This document shows positions 25,573 to 35,463 of a stretch of 55,673 nucleotides of DNA, in pieces (the stretch's first letter is position 1; each line of letters begins with the position of its first letter). The translations under genes and the position numbers were made by a program. This stretch comes from Muribaculaceae bacterium (GTDB taxonomy: Bacteria > Bacteroidota > Bacteroidia > Bacteroidales > Muribaculaceae). The stretch covers positions 1 through 55,673 of the forward strand of contig JAFLTY010000013.1 of NCBI GenBank assembly GCA_022509065.1, read 5' to 3'. The notes under the pieces are model-generated. The model searched no databases and had not been told where the DNA came from. It was given only the letters and a program-made list of their open reading frames with translations.

Positions 25573-27273
25573 TCAATTAAGGCGAAGCTTGCGACCGTTG
25601 ACTATATAGATGCCAGCTGGTAGATTATTCAGTGTCTCGGGCGTTGCGGCTTCATATAGTTTCATGCCTTGAAGGTTGTAAACTCCCTGAGGCTTGATGT
25701 CGGGTGTGATATCGCTGACACCGTCAAAATCTTTCGGAACTATGGTAGTAACACCGGTGATTATGTCATAAGTCAGAATATCACTTTCGGTAGTTACACC
25801 TTCATAAATATATACGGTCTGCACACCCACTGTCGTAAAGTCGGAGTTGTACAGTTCGACCATTCGTCGGGGCGTGTCGGCATATAGATAGATATCCTGC
25901 CAATTGGTGAAGTTATAAGGGATAAGGGTCGTAGGTTCGGTAAGACCAGGATAAAAATAAGCAGGGCGACCAACCCCCGGGTTCTTTTCTTCCTGGAAAG
26001 TCATGACCTGTCCGTCTGTGTAGATACGGTAATAAAGATCGTTCTTTTGGAGCAAAGTGCCATCCTCAGTAGTGTCCGGAATATAGAAAAAGTAAGTGCC
26101 TGTACCTCCCATAAAGAATTCGTCATACCAATAAGGACTATGCGGATTTTGCGGTGTGCCCACAAAGCTGTCCTGATAGTTAAATGAGATATTTTTATAA
26201 GCGGCCAGATAATAAAGACGGTTTAACGCTCCATTCAGACACAGAAAATAAGTGTCATCCTTCGATGTGATGGTTTTACGGTCGTTGCTTAAGACGAGTT
26301 CGTAAACAGCATCCTCGGGAGCGAAAAGGTACTCGGGACTGTAATCGTCGAAATAGTCGTAGTTGGGATTTTCGACAACACATTTTGTGTACATGAACAC
26401 ATCGTAGTAAGAGCCCATAATCTGATTCTGCCGGATGGTAGCTATGTCGCCGTCTATGTCGGCAATGATTATGCCGTCGGGCATATTGGGATTCAAACCA
26501 ACGATGTAAAGATGTGAATCGTCAAAGCCAATCTTGACAAAAATTCCGTAGCCGTCATATACAAAAGTGTAGTTTGTCAATTCCAAACCCTCGGGTAGTC
26601 GGTTGACGGCGCCTTCGATAGGCACTAAAATCTGAGCGAAGTCGCAAAAACCAGTCCATTGGTTTGTTTCTGTGTCAATATATCCGAAAGCATAGTCGGG
26701 AAGATTTTCATAGTCATAGGCGTTACCAGGCAAAACCATCGTGATGATACCATTTGCGTTAACAGTGTATTTCATCGTGGTAATGCTATTGTCGGGGATA
26801 TATTCGGCTGTGGGACGTCCGTATTCATCTGTATATTCATGTATTTTTAGCCCAACCAAGTCTATATTTGTGCCGTTTTCTGAATAGACATTCTGCGGAA
26901 GGTCGATGGTGATTTCATTTCCTGAAACTGTTCCCTTGACATAGGTAGGATATTCTGCCAGGGTCATAATATTATAGAAATACACTTCGTTATTGTCACC
27001 CCATACAACCTGGGTACCGAAGGTGTCCTCGTAATAATACGGATCCTGTTGAAATAGATAGAGGCCGGCGCATGTCTTGTTGTACAGAACTTCGTTACCG
27101 GGCACGTTGGTGATTGCCAACGGATTTATGGCTACTCTTTTTTTAGGAGCGTCAACACGGAAGTTCGAAAAAGATGCCGTTTGTGTCGGAAAATGTTGTT
27201 TAATCACTGAAGAAGCGTTGACACTAATCGTTCCGAGGAGCAATAAGGTTATCGCCAGATTGATTTTTTTCAT
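25573..27273 (-). CDS. Secreted protein of unknown function with C-terminal sorting-like domain
   Basis: 566 residues. Signal peptide about 1-20 (ending NASS). The body is Tyr/Asp/Pro-rich and beta-rich with no family I recognise; blocks such as GLYLFQQDPYYYED and LNRLYYLAAYKNISF look like carbohydrate- or surface-exposed loops. The last about 40 residues, with GVYNLQGMKL then LPAGIYIVNGRKL, are the C-terminal motif shared with the genes at 6079, 27374, 37257 and 51341. Similar position, strand and tail suggest it is in the same export class as the 27374-28657 product just upstream, 100 bp away across a terminator. Confidence 0.75.
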   Translation of the reverse strand: MKKINLAITLLLLGTISVNASSVIKQHFPTQTASFSNFRVDAPKKRVAINPLAITNVPGNEVLYNKTCAGLYLFQQDPYYYEDTFGTQVVWGDNNEVYFYNIMTLAEYPTYVKGTVSGNEITIDLPQNVYSENGTNIDLVGLKIHEYTDEYGRPTAEYIPDNSITTMKYTVNANGIITMVLPGNAYDYENLPDYAFGYIDTETNQWTGFCDFAQILVPIEGAVNRLPEGLELTNYTFVYDGYGIFVKIGFDDSHLYIVGLNPNMPDGIIIADIDGDIATIRQNQIMGSYYDVFMYTKCVVENPNYDYFDDYSPEYLFAPEDAVYELVLSNDRKTITSKDDTYFLCLNGALNRLYYLAAYKNISFNYQDSFVGTPQNPHSPYWYDEFFMGGTGTYFFYIPDTTEDGTLLQKNDLYYRIYTDGQVMTFQEEKNPGVGRPAYFYPGLTEPTTLIPYNFTNWQDIYLYADTPRRMVELYNSDFTTVGVQTVYIYEGVTTESDILTYDIITGVTTIVPKDFDGVSDITPDIKPQGVYNLQGMKLYEAATPETLNNLPAGIYIVNGRKLRLN

Positions 27274-27315
27274 CGGTGTAGCTGATAATTAGGATTAAGG
27301 TTTTAAATCAGCCGA

Positions 27316-27349
27316 AAAGTAGGTGCGCCAATGTTGGCACACCTACTTT
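27316..27349. terminator. Terminator hairpin between two secreted-protein genes
   Basis: AAAGTAGGTG pairs with CACCTACTTT. The inner bases GCCAA and TTGGC continue the stem after a one-base mismatch. It ends the 27374-28657 transcript. Confidence 0.75.
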
Positions 27350-27373
27350 GCAAGCTGTTGAAATATAGATGGG

Positions 27374-28657
27374 TTATTTTACAGAGATTTTCTTTCCGTT
27401 AACGATGTAGATGCCTTTGGTAAGGTTATTCTTCTCAACACGTACGCCGTTAAGGTTGTAGATAACTGCATCGGCAGCGTCAACAGCGATTTCGTTTACA
27501 CCTGTTGTAGTGTCTTTGCTGACAACTATAGAAAGATTGATAGATGTGGCATCAACAGGGACTTCGAAGTATAACACTCCATCGACTACACTGGGAGCGG
27601 GAGACATGGTAGTGCTACTGAAGCCTGAATCGGGAGTTCTATAGTTGCCCGAAACGGATTCAATTTTGTAACCCTTAGCGACAACAGCCGATGCAGTGGC
27701 TACCGAACCATGATAGTTGCTACCGTAGGTTATCGAAGCATAGTTGGATTCTACAGGATAAGCTTCTCCAAGGAACGACACTTCGCTGAACACGTCATAA
27801 TAACGTAAGTACTCCGAGTCCATGCAGTCAAGACTAACCATGATGTAAGTTGCTGGGGTGACAGCCTTTTCCTCAACGGCCACATCGATATCTACCGAGT
27901 ATGCGTTAACGGGGATGGTGACAACAAGAACGCCGTCGCTGATAGTAGGAGCCGGGTAGAGACTCATTGTCATACCGTTTTCAGATGTCTTATAGAAGCC
28001 CGTTACGGATTTAGCTTCATAGCCGGCATTGACGTTGGCTGTCAGTACGGATGCTTCGCCAGTATAGTTTTCACCGTAAGTGATTGAGCATGAACCGTCA
28101 GTTACAGGATAAGTTGCTCCGAGGAAAGAGACACTCGAGAAGACGCCATATACCGCATCACTACCGGGATTGTCATCGTCGGTAAGAGCGGGATTGTAAG
28201 CGTTAAGATTGACTGTGATGTAGTTGGGCTCTGCAGGAGTGGGATTTTCATCGCCGCTACCTTCGCCTTCGGCTGTAACAACAACGTCAAACACTGCTGC
28301 TGCCGACGCATCGCTAATACTCAAATTGATGTACCAATAATCACCTTCGTTACAGAAGTAATTGTTGGAAGTTCTTCCTTTTTGGTCAAGGACGCCTTCG
28401 GTAGGCGATGTGATGCTTACGGTGTATCCTTCTTTGGCGTATACATATACGTTGCGAACGTCATATACCGCTGTGTTTGATGTAGGGTTGGCTTGTGTGC
28501 CGCCAATCTGATCCTGAGGATAATCTTTCCATACTTCAACGCCTTGATAAGCGTTGTCGCCATCAGTACCGCTAAAGTTCAAGGTAATTTCGTAGGCATT
28601 AGCAGCGCCGATGCCAAAGAGTGCCGACAGGCAAAAAAGAGTAAAAAATTTCTTCAT
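27374..28657 (-). CDS. Secreted protein with two tandem internal repeats and C-terminal sorting-like domain
   Basis: 427 residues. Signal peptide about 1-21 (ending ANA). An N-terminal region (about 22-140) is followed by two copies of a roughly 120-residue unit (about 145-260 and 265-385). Both copies contain VSFLG(A/E)(T/A)YPV, SITYG(E/S)NY and a PVxAxSxxxxV strand. The tail with VIYNLNGVRV and KGIYIVNGKKI is the shared C-terminal motif. Function unknown; the repeats look like beta-sandwich modules, and a carbohydrate-binding role is possible but unproven. The promoter is at 28782-28813. Confidence 0.8.
   Translation of the reverse strand: MKKFFTLFCLSALFGIGAANAYEITLNFSGTDGDNAYQGVEVWKDYPQDQIGGTQANPTSNTAVYDVRNVYVYAKEGYTVSITSPTEGVLDQKGRTSNNYFCNEGDYWYINLSISDASAAAVFDVVVTAEGEGSGDENPTPAEPNYITVNLNAYNPALTDDDNPGSDAVYGVFSSVSFLGATYPVTDGSCSITYGENYTGEASVLTANVNAGYEAKSVTGFYKTSENGMTMSLYPAPTISDGVLVVTIPVNAYSVDIDVAVEEKAVTPATYIMVSLDCMDSEYLRYYDVFSEVSFLGEAYPVESNYASITYGSNYHGSVATASAVVAKGYKIESVSGNYRTPDSGFSSTTMSPAPSVVDGVLYFEVPVDATSINLSIVVSKDTTTGVNEIAVDAADAVIYNLNGVRVEKNNLTKGIYIVNGKKISVK
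27790..28230 (-). repeat. Internal two-copy protein repeat (about 120 residues)
   Basis: Approximate span of the duplicated module within the 427-residue secreted protein. Motif order (VSFLG, YPV, SITYG, NY, GY, TMS/PAP, DGVL) is conserved in both copies, but the DNA has diverged. Confidence 0.6.
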
Positions 28658-28781
28658 TTTTTTCTATCGATGTCTTCAAGCTCAAAAGACGTTTATGAAT
28701 AGACAAAAGCAAACGGGAGCTTAATATACGTCATCCTGCAAAAGGATAGACCGTAATACCATTTACTTATTATTATGCTCG

Positions 28782-28813
28782 CAAAATTAAATACGGTTAA
28801 GTGTATTGCCAAA
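28782..28813 (-). promoter_or_regulatory. Promoter of the 27374-28657 gene
   Basis: Minus strand: TTTG (28813-28810), 20-bp spacer, TAATTTTG (28789-28782). Both elements and the spacing match the Bacteroidetes consensus. The start would be near 28775, giving a leader of about 118 nt. Confidence 0.7.
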
Positions 28814-28918
28814 TTATGCTACAAAAAAATTGTTAAATTGTTAATTGTAGAAAAATGACCCATATTTTGGGGAAATAATAAGTTATGAACGCGAAAAAAA
28901 TTCTGTCGCAAGATAGCC

Positions 28919-29980
28919 TTAAAGTGTGCTTAATTCGAATTTTGTAGGATCTATTATTACCGGATGTATCTCAAAAGAGTCGGGAGTCGTTCCGGCCGTA
29001 ACAAAGACTGCGCCATATATAGCTGTTAAAGGATTGTCGGCGAGTCCCTCAATCAGACGTGTCGCTCTTTCGAGACCGAGAACCATGCAAGCTGTTGCGA
29101 GAGCGTCGGCAACAGCTGTACTTTGTGATATGACGGTGGCCGAAAGCACGTCGGAAAGTACCGGTCGCCCCGTAGTTGGCGATATGGTGTGGTAAACAGG
29201 TGTGCCGTCAGACAGAAAGCGGAAATTGCGGTAATTACCGCTGGTGGCTACAGCCGCATTGTTGAGACGCAGGAGCGCCAGTCGGGTATGAGAGCCTGTC
29301 CTATCGGGTATTGGTGCGTCAAGCTGTATAGTCCATGGTTCGCCCGAAGGATTATGACCGTGGGCACGCAGTTCGCCACCAATCTCGACTATATAATTGC
29401 GGATGTTGCACGAATCCATGGCCATAGCCACATAATCCACACCTAATCCTTTGGCTATGGCGCTGAAATCAAGTAGCATGCCCGGGTGACGAAAATACAC
29501 TCTGTCAGACGTAACCTCTACGTTTTGTAGGCCGGTGAGACAGAGTGCAGAATCAATTTCGTTTTGTGACGGATCCACTTCTCTTTTCTCCGGGCCGAAA
29601 CCCCATAGATTTACCAGCGGGGCTACTGTCGGGTCGAAAGCACCTCCGGTAAGATGATTGATTTCCTCGGAGAGATGAAGCAGGGAAAGTAGACAGGGGG
29701 TTGGATGCTCCAAAACACCGCAGTTATTTAGTTGAGCAATCTGTGACGAAGCGTCAAAGGTATTTGCGGAGACATCGACAATGTTGATGGCTTCTGCAAT
29801 GTCGTGGTCAATGTCTATAGTGTCTGAACATTGTGACATATCGTAGGTTATACTATATGATGTACCCCACACCACGCCCCCTATATGCCGGGGAGTGTAC
29901 TTAGTGTCGCTGTCGCAAGCTGTGACAACAACACATAAGATGTAGAAGAGTAGGGCGAATGAATATTTAAAGTTGTTCAT
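28919..29980 (-). CDS. apbE: FAD:protein FMN transferase (ApbE), lipoprotein
   Basis: 353 residues from the ATG at 29980; an upstream in-frame ATG at 30064 gives an unlikely N-terminus. The signal peptide ends at the lipobox VVVTAC. ApbE attaches FMN from FAD to threonine of NqrC/RnfG-type subunits on the periplasmic side. Conserved blocks seen: GGAFDPTVAPLVNLWGFG, DFSAIAKGLGVDYVA, ATSGNYRNF, and HTISPTTGRP (metal and FAD site). It stands alone, not beside nqr or rnf genes, as is often the case in Bacteroidales. It is divergent from the DJ-1 gene. Confidence 0.95.
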   Translation of the reverse strand: MNNFKYSFALLFYILCVVVTACDSDTKYTPRHIGGVVWGTSYSITYDMSQCSDTIDIDHDIAEAINIVDVSANTFDASSQIAQLNNCGVLEHPTPCLLSLLHLSEEINHLTGGAFDPTVAPLVNLWGFGPEKREVDPSQNEIDSALCLTGLQNVEVTSDRVYFRHPGMLLDFSAIAKGLGVDYVAMAMDSCNIRNYIVEIGGELRAHGHNPSGEPWTIQLDAPIPDRTGSHTRLALLRLNNAAVATSGNYRNFRFLSDGTPVYHTISPTTGRPVLSDVLSATVISQSTAVADALATACMVLGLERATRLIEGLADNPLTAIYGAVFVTAGTTPDSFEIHPVIIDPTKFELSTL

Positions 29981-30091
29981 AAAAAAGTCTGATTGATTTT
30001 TTTCGTGACAAAAATAATGTTTTTTCCTCAAAAATGACGATATTTGTCCTCTACAGTCAAACATGATATTACTAACTAAAAGATTAATGAT

Positions 30092-30640
30092 ATGTCAAAT
30101 TTTTTGTTTTTAGCCAATGGTTTTGAAGAGATAGAGGCTCTTGCAACCGTTGATGTTTTACGTCGCGCCGGCATGGAGGTGACAACGGTGTCTATCAACC
30201 ACGAACGTCTTGTAGCTGGAGCGCACGGCATAGAAGTACATGCCGACGTAACGTTTAAGGAAGCTGATTTCGCGGGTGCCGACTGGCTGATACTGCCCGG
30301 AGGAATGCCCGGAGCTACACATCTTCACAACCATCATGAACTTGACGCTCTATTGAAAGTGCATGCCGCAAAAGGACGCATAGCGGCAATTTGCGCATCG
30401 CCTGCCGTTGTGTTGGCTCCCACCGGATTGCTTAACGGTAAAAACGCTACATGCTATCCCGGTTTTGAGGATGCTCTTGTCGCCGGGGGAGCCAATCCTG
30501 TTAGTCGTCGCGTCGTAGTGGATGGTAATATTGTCACAGGCAATGGCCCGGCGTCAGCTATTCCTTTTGCACTCGAAATCGTACGACTCACTGTTGGCGA
30601 TGCCGCCGCAGATCAAGTCGCCGCCGGGATGCTTGTATAA
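30092..30640 (+). CDS. DJ-1/PfpI family protein
   Basis: 182 residues, single Rossmann-like domain. The reactive cysteine is Cys101 in AAICASPAVVLAPTGLL. A conserved acidic residue sits in NGFEEIEAL (about residues 9-17), and LILPGGMPGATHL precedes the nucleophile elbow. These match the YajL/DJ-1 subfamily, which is linked to protein or metabolite damage control (glyoxalase and chaperone activities have been reported). Single gene with its own downstream terminator at 30668-30716. Confidence 0.93.
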   Translation: MSNFLFLANGFEEIEALATVDVLRRAGMEVTTVSINHERLVAGAHGIEVHADVTFKEADFAGADWLILPGGMPGATHLHNHHELDALLKVHAAKGRIAAICASPAVVLAPTGLLNGKNATCYPGFEDALVAGGANPVSRRVVVDGNIVTGNGPASAIPFALEIVRLTVGDAAADQVAAGMLV

Positions 30641-30667
30641 CATCCCTCTGTATTTAGTTCGTATGTC

Positions 30668-30716
30668 CGCACCTCCACCCGATTCTGCGAAGAGTTAATG
30701 GAGGTGCGCATTTTTG
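30668..30716 (+). terminator. Rho-independent terminator after the DJ-1 gene
   Basis: CGCACCTCCA (30668-30677) pairs with TGGAGGTGCG (30699-30708), followed by CATTTTTG. The stem is 10 bp with a 21-nt loop. Confidence 0.85.
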
Positions 30717-30873
30717 TACGTGCATAATAGGTGGCGACCTCCTTACAGGTTTGAAGTGTCGTAAAGAAATTGACACACCAAACGAACAAAAACGGCTTAT
30801 GTTATGTTAGAATTATTAAACCTTTGGAAACATTTAATAAATCTATTTACTAACACACAAAAGCCAAATTACT

Positions 30874-32208
30874 GTGAAACACACATTGTTACTTCCCATG
30901 GCTATCTTACTGCCTGTAATAGCCGTATCAGCCGAGAATACCGACACATGCGACATCGCATCAGGTAAGAAACTGCGTCTTATCCGCACCACTCCGGAGG
31001 TTGCGGCCATTGTCAACGAGACGCGCCCCCATGAGGCGAAGGCAATACCCGCGCCTAAGTTTGCCATTACTTCGGATAATAATAATTTTATATTGACTAT
31101 CGGCGGTCAGATTAATGTAATCGCCGGTGGTGACATTGGTAACAACCTATACAATCAGTCGGGTGCTGGCATCAGTTTCGTCACCAGCCAGATTCCCGTT
31201 CCGGCAGTCAAGGGACAAAAGGGAGATTTCTATATAACGCCCCTTGACGGATCGGTTGATATGCAAGTTGTCGGTTTCGCCAATACCCCCAACGCTGTTA
31301 CAGGTTATTTGAAAGTAGGAACCAACGGAGTCAATACCAATGTGGTTCTACAGCGTGCCTATATATCTTGGCGCGGACTGACCGGAGGTATGAAACTGAC
31401 TTTGTTTCAGGACGATTATGCCTGTCAGCCGCCCACAATCGACCCCGAGGGCCCCAGTGGATGTATATCCAACGTGGCTTACGAATTGAGCTATAAATCC
31501 AAATCATACAGCGGTTTCCGCTTTGCCTTAGGCGTGGATGTTCCCACCTATTATACCTCTAACGGTTATTATCGCGGTCACGACTATGCCGAGTATGATA
31601 ACAAACAAGTCAGCACAACCAATTACGACCAGATTATCCCCGACATTCCTGCTTGGGTGGAATATTCCTTCTCTTCATGGAACCGTATACGTCTGTCGGG
31701 AGTGTTGCGTAACTTCCGTTATAAAGACAATGTGGCAGGGAAAGACCGCACGCTGACTGCATGGGGAGCCATGCTGTCAGGCAACATACAGCCCGCGTCG
31801 AAATGGATACTTTATTATCAGGCAGCCTACGGTAAAGGTATAGGTAGCTACATTCAGGATATCGCCGGCCACACCTACTCGTTCATTCCCGACGATGCCA
31901 ATCCCGGTCGCATGTCAGCCAGCCCAATGTTAGGAGCAAATATCGGCGTCACATTCAATCCTACCAGCAAACTGCAGTTTAACGCCATGTTCAGCGAAGC
32001 GCGCATTTGGGGTGTTAGCGATTATGCAAACGCAGGGGCAGAAGCCGACAACTACAAATATGCCCTGTATGGAGCGGTAAATTGTTTCTACAATATAAAC
32101 TCTTTCCTTCAGTTGGGTGTTGAATATTTATATGGTCACCGCCAGACATGGAATATGGGAGGCGCCAATGACAGTCGCGTTCAGGCTCAGTTGTCGTTTA
32201 CTTTCTGA
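30874..32208 (+). CDS. Outer-membrane porin-like protein (DcaP-like)
   Basis: 444 residues with a GTG start (30874). Signal peptide about 1-20 (ending VSA). The mature part has many short amphipathic strands, the opening NNFILTIGGQINV, and the C-terminal strand VQAQLSFTF ending in Phe. All point to a 16- to 18-strand porin. Similarity to DcaP/trimeric porins is suggested by the GYLKVGTNG and RAYISWRGLTGGMKLTLFQD blocks, but I cannot confirm it. It opens the cluster with an MFS transporter and two phospholipase B-like hydrolases, so it probably lets their substrate cross the outer membrane. TonB-dependent features are absent. Confidence 0.8.
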   Translation: MKHTLLLPMAILLPVIAVSAENTDTCDIASGKKLRLIRTTPEVAAIVNETRPHEAKAIPAPKFAITSDNNNFILTIGGQINVIAGGDIGNNLYNQSGAGISFVTSQIPVPAVKGQKGDFYITPLDGSVDMQVVGFANTPNAVTGYLKVGTNGVNTNVVLQRAYISWRGLTGGMKLTLFQDDYACQPPTIDPEGPSGCISNVAYELSYKSKSYSGFRFALGVDVPTYYTSNGYYRGHDYAEYDNKQVSTTNYDQIIPDIPAWVEYSFSSWNRIRLSGVLRNFRYKDNVAGKDRTLTAWGAMLSGNIQPASKWILYYQAAYGKGIGSYIQDIAGHTYSFIPDDANPGRMSASPMLGANIGVTFNPTSKLQFNAMFSEARIWGVSDYANAGAEADNYKYALYGAVNCFYNINSFLQLGVEYLYGHRQTWNMGGANDSRVQAQLSFTF

Positions 32209-32290
32209 AATTCAAGGCAGAACATAGCATAAAAGGTTAAAGCATTTAGATATCCTAAAATAATCATCACTTAAAACACACACCACCGCT

Positions 32291-33688
32291 ATGAAAAATA
32301 TTTTTAAAGGCATACAATCGGGCTACGGCACCAACGTGCTTCCCCTATGGGCCGTTTTCAATCTCTATGTCATTTTCATCTGTACATCGATACCGGGTCT
32401 GGCCATCTCGCCCATTATGGGTAAAATTACAGAGATTTTCCCCGGCACATCTCCTCTTGCGTCACAAATGCTTGAAATCGGGCCTAACCTTGCCGCTATC
32501 CCCTTTGTATTTCTTGGAGGTTGGATTGGCACTCGTTTCAACAACAACAAACTGACAGCTTGGACCTGTCTGTTCTTCAGCCTTTGCAGCGTATGTTTCT
32601 TCCTGATACCCTCAGGCAACTCGCACGGAATGCTTTTCCTCATCATACTTAGCTTCCTTATCGGTATCGCTGCAGGTGTACTCAGCCCTCTTTCGACAGC
32701 GTTTATCGCCGATATGTTCGGTGGCAAGAAAAGAACAGCACAGTATGGTTACACATCAGCTACCCTTAACCTTGTTCTGATGGGATGTACCATCGCCACA
32801 GGTTACCTTGCAAAAATCGACTGGCACTTGCCTTTCCTCATCTATCTTCTCCCCATCATACCTTTGTTCTTCGCAAAGAAGTTCAAAAAATACATAACTG
32901 ACCCCACTCAGATTCGTAAGACTGACGCCGCTGCCAACAACGGTCAAAAGGTGCACTACAAATTCTCTCAACAGGTCAATATCGGAATGTTGGTTCGTTA
33001 CTGTATCTTCTATTTCGTCATCACTTTCGTGATAGCTGCCATCAGCCTTTATCTGCCTTTCCGTTACACTGATTCTTCAACAGCCGGCGACCTCACCTCG
33101 ATACTTTTCTTTGGTATCATGCTTTCCGGTTATCTTCTCAACTACGTTTTGAGAATTCTCAAAAAAGGTGTTGCCATTTGGTGTATGATTGCCATTGCAG
33201 GGGGATTCTTCCTTATGTCCATCACCAGCGAAGTAGTCCTTGTCGGAGTAGGCATACTTATCGCCACATTCTTCTATGGTATAGCTCAGCCTTACTACTA
33301 CGACCGTTTGTCCATGGCCTCGAGCCGTATCGCCCTTACTCTTACATTGGCATGGTTCGCATCTATGGATTCAATAGGCAACGTTGTTGCAGCTCCTGTA
33401 ATCGATGTCATTGCCAAGATATTCCATCGTTCGACAACCACCGACCCCAATTTGGCTTTCTGGCTCTGCACAGCCCTTTCGATTGTAGGTCTCGTCATAG
33501 TTATCATCCGCAAAATCATTGTTGGTGTCAAAGACCATGAAGAAGTCGAGAAAACCAAAGCCACCCTTATGGATGTCACCAAACCGGCTCTCAACCCCGC
33601 CGGTCATGCAGCAGCCGCATCCGAAGCCGTCTCATCGACAACCCCTGCAACAACAGCACAAGCCTCAACAACAGCTTCGAAACAATAA
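32291..33688 (+). CDS. MFS transporter
   Basis: 465 residues with 12 predicted membrane helices. The N-half starts GTNVLPLWAVFNLY, and PLSTAFIADMFGGKKRTAQYG forms the conserved MFS loop. The last roughly 45 residues are a low-complexity Ala/Thr/Ser/Pro tail (ASEAVSSTTPATTAQAST) of unknown purpose, predicted cytoplasmic. Between the porin (82 bp upstream) and the first phospholipase B-like gene (50 bp downstream), it likely imports their common substrate. The family alone does not give specificity; the sequence is not the FucP-like type found at 23363. Confidence 0.85.
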   Translation: MKNIFKGIQSGYGTNVLPLWAVFNLYVIFICTSIPGLAISPIMGKITEIFPGTSPLASQMLEIGPNLAAIPFVFLGGWIGTRFNNNKLTAWTCLFFSLCSVCFFLIPSGNSHGMLFLIILSFLIGIAAGVLSPLSTAFIADMFGGKKRTAQYGYTSATLNLVLMGCTIATGYLAKIDWHLPFLIYLLPIIPLFFAKKFKKYITDPTQIRKTDAAANNGQKVHYKFSQQVNIGMLVRYCIFYFVITFVIAAISLYLPFRYTDSSTAGDLTSILFFGIMLSGYLLNYVLRILKKGVAIWCMIAIAGGFFLMSITSEVVLVGVGILIATFFYGIAQPYYYDRLSMASSRIALTLTLAWFASMDSIGNVVAAPVIDVIAKIFHRSTTTDPNLAFWLCTALSIVGLVIVIIRKIIVGVKDHEEVEKTKATLMDVTKPALNPAGHAAAASEAVSSTTPATTAQASTTASKQ

Positions 33689-33738
33689 ATATATTTCTCT
33701 CTTTATTAATTATCTAACTACTAAAAGTTTATTACACA

Positions 33739-35400
33739 ATGTACACGCCGAACTTGAAAAACACAGAACCGCGAGAATACGTACTTAACGAGTACACCCG
33801 CGCCTTCGCACAGTGCGTCGACAACAACTGGAACTATGCCGTTTATGCACAGGATCCCTCGGTAAGTATTTACCAAAATGAATATAACGCAGGTTATGTT
33901 CAAGGTAAAGTCCAGACAAATAAAGTAATCAAGGCCACTCGTAACAGCACATGGCGCTGGTATGTCCTTGACGAAGGTCCTGTACCCGATTCTGTAACCC
34001 CTCCTGCAGGTCTCCCCGAACTGGCTAACAAAGCGCTGGTAGAAAACTATAATTATCTGACAGCATGGGCCGAGAAGAACGCGTCGGATGTAAAGACGCA
34101 GAACATTATTCGCCTGATGTTCCGTATGCTTGGCATATATGATGGCGCCGCTGACAAGGAGGCTAAGAAAAACGTCACTTTCGAAGACCTTAAATTGTCA
34201 AATATGGATGCAACCGACAGTGAACTCCATGACGGCGACCAGCCTCTTACCTTTATTGATGTTTATTTCATCAACGCGCAGATGGATATTTGGGACGCCT
34301 TGTCAAAAGAGATAGCGGCTGCTTTCGAAGAACGTTTGAAGAATGATCATCCCGAAATAGCCTCAAAAGTGCGTCATGATGATTGTCACGAGCTGAAGAT
34401 TCACCTGGGTCACTGCTCGGGCTTTGTAAAGATGCTCGATAACGGCGAGATAGTTTGGACTCACACCTCGTGGTGCTGTCTGATGGCTATGACTTGTGCC
34501 ATGACATATGTCATCGGTGAAGACTTCCTCACACAGAACAGCTTCTGTCCCGGTCAGTTCGGATCGAACACCGACTTTGGATTTAATGGACACGGTATCG
34601 GTTTCAACGAAACGACAGAAACATATTTTTACATTGAACCCAAAATCGAGGGTATATGGATGACATGGCGTGCCGCAGCTGCCGAAATGTTCTCGAAATC
34701 GATTGAAGAGTTCTATGACTACTTGAAGATAGACAACACCAGTACCTATCTTAACACATACATGGTTGTTGACGCATATCGCAACACTTTCGGAGTCATT
34801 GATATGAGTTATGCCCGTTTCGCCCTGTTGCGCTGCGATGGCCAGACAGTAGACGTGTCCGACTCGACAGGTTACAAACCTACTTTCCTCGACTGGGACA
34901 ACCACATGGTATCGCCAACCCATGTTCTTGGATGTAACGTACCTGTATACAAACGTATTGGCCGTGACCTTATGTTTATTGACGGAGCGCCCAAACGTCG
35001 TTACCAGCTGTACCGTAACATAGCCAATGTTGATGGTATAGAAAGTGCCAAAGCTTTGGTGACCTATAACGAATCGCTCGAACCTATATCGATAGCCGGC
35101 CGTTGGGATCTTAATTACGGCACATCGGAATTCCTCCGCTATCAACCTCATGGCGCCATTGATGCCAAGACTTTCGGAACAGCCGAAATTCGCGAGGTTC
35201 TCGGTTCGCTGTCAATGCAACCTGACATTAACGGCACAAAGACCAGCTTCTGGATGAAATTCGGTTCGCCATATATTGACGGAGCACCCTTCGTATGGAG
35301 CAATTCGAAATTCGCCCAGTTCAAACAGCCCGAAGAAGTCGACGGAATACCCGATGCAATAGACGGCCGTTGGAACAGAGTTAAAATGTTTATGAAATAA
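33739..35400 (+). CDS. Phospholipase B-like Ntn hydrolase, paralogue 1
   Basis: 553 residues. Family PF04916 (phospholipase B-like, PLBD1/PLBD2 of lysosomes) is indicated by NEYNAGYVQG near residue 47, the nucleophile region HCSGFVKML (Cys226) followed by VWTHTSWCC, NTYMVVDA, the RWDLN motif, HGAIDAKTF and the C-terminal APFVWSNSKFA. In this family the cysteine is exposed by autocatalytic cleavage and acts as an N-terminal nucleophile on amide or ester bonds. Unlike eukaryotic members it has no signal peptide, so it should be cytoplasmic. It is followed 63 bp later by a close paralogue. Substrate is unknown: phospholipid, N-acyl amino acid or another acyl compound. A penicillin-acylase-like C45 peptidase is the alternative, but the C-terminal blocks favour PLB-like. 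Confidence 0.82.
   Translation: MYTPNLKNTEPREYVLNEYTRAFAQCVDNNWNYAVYAQDPSVSIYQNEYNAGYVQGKVQTNKVIKATRNSTWRWYVLDEGPVPDSVTPPAGLPELANKALVENYNYLTAWAEKNASDVKTQNIIRLMFRMLGIYDGAADKEAKKNVTFEDLKLSNMDATDSELHDGDQPLTFIDVYFINAQMDIWDALSKEIAAAFEERLKNDHPEIASKVRHDDCHELKIHLGHCSGFVKMLDNGEIVWTHTSWCCLMAMTCAMTYVIGEDFLTQNSFCPGQFGSNTDFGFNGHGIGFNETTETYFYIEPKIEGIWMTWRAAAAEMFSKSIEEFYDYLKIDNTSTYLNTYMVVDAYRNTFGVIDMSYARFALLRCDGQTVDVSDSTGYKPTFLDWDNHMVSPTHVLGCNVPVYKRIGRDLMFIDGAPKRRYQLYRNIANVDGIESAKALVTYNESLEPISIAGRWDLNYGTSEFLRYQPHGAIDAKTFGTAEIREVLGSLSMQPDINGTKTSFWMKFGSPYIDGAPFVWSNSKFAQFKQPEEVDGIPDAIDGRWNRVKMFMK
33801..33935 (+). repeat. DNA block duplicated at the N-terminus of the paralogues (copy 1)
   Basis: This stretch encoding the segment around QCVDNNWNYA to GYVQGKVQT is closely matched at 35526-35660, with mostly third-base changes. 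It records the gene duplication. Confidence 0.75.
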
Positions 35401-35463
35401 CTCATGGTCGCGTAATATCACATTAAACATTTATCATTAAACATTTTAGAAAGTCACAATACT

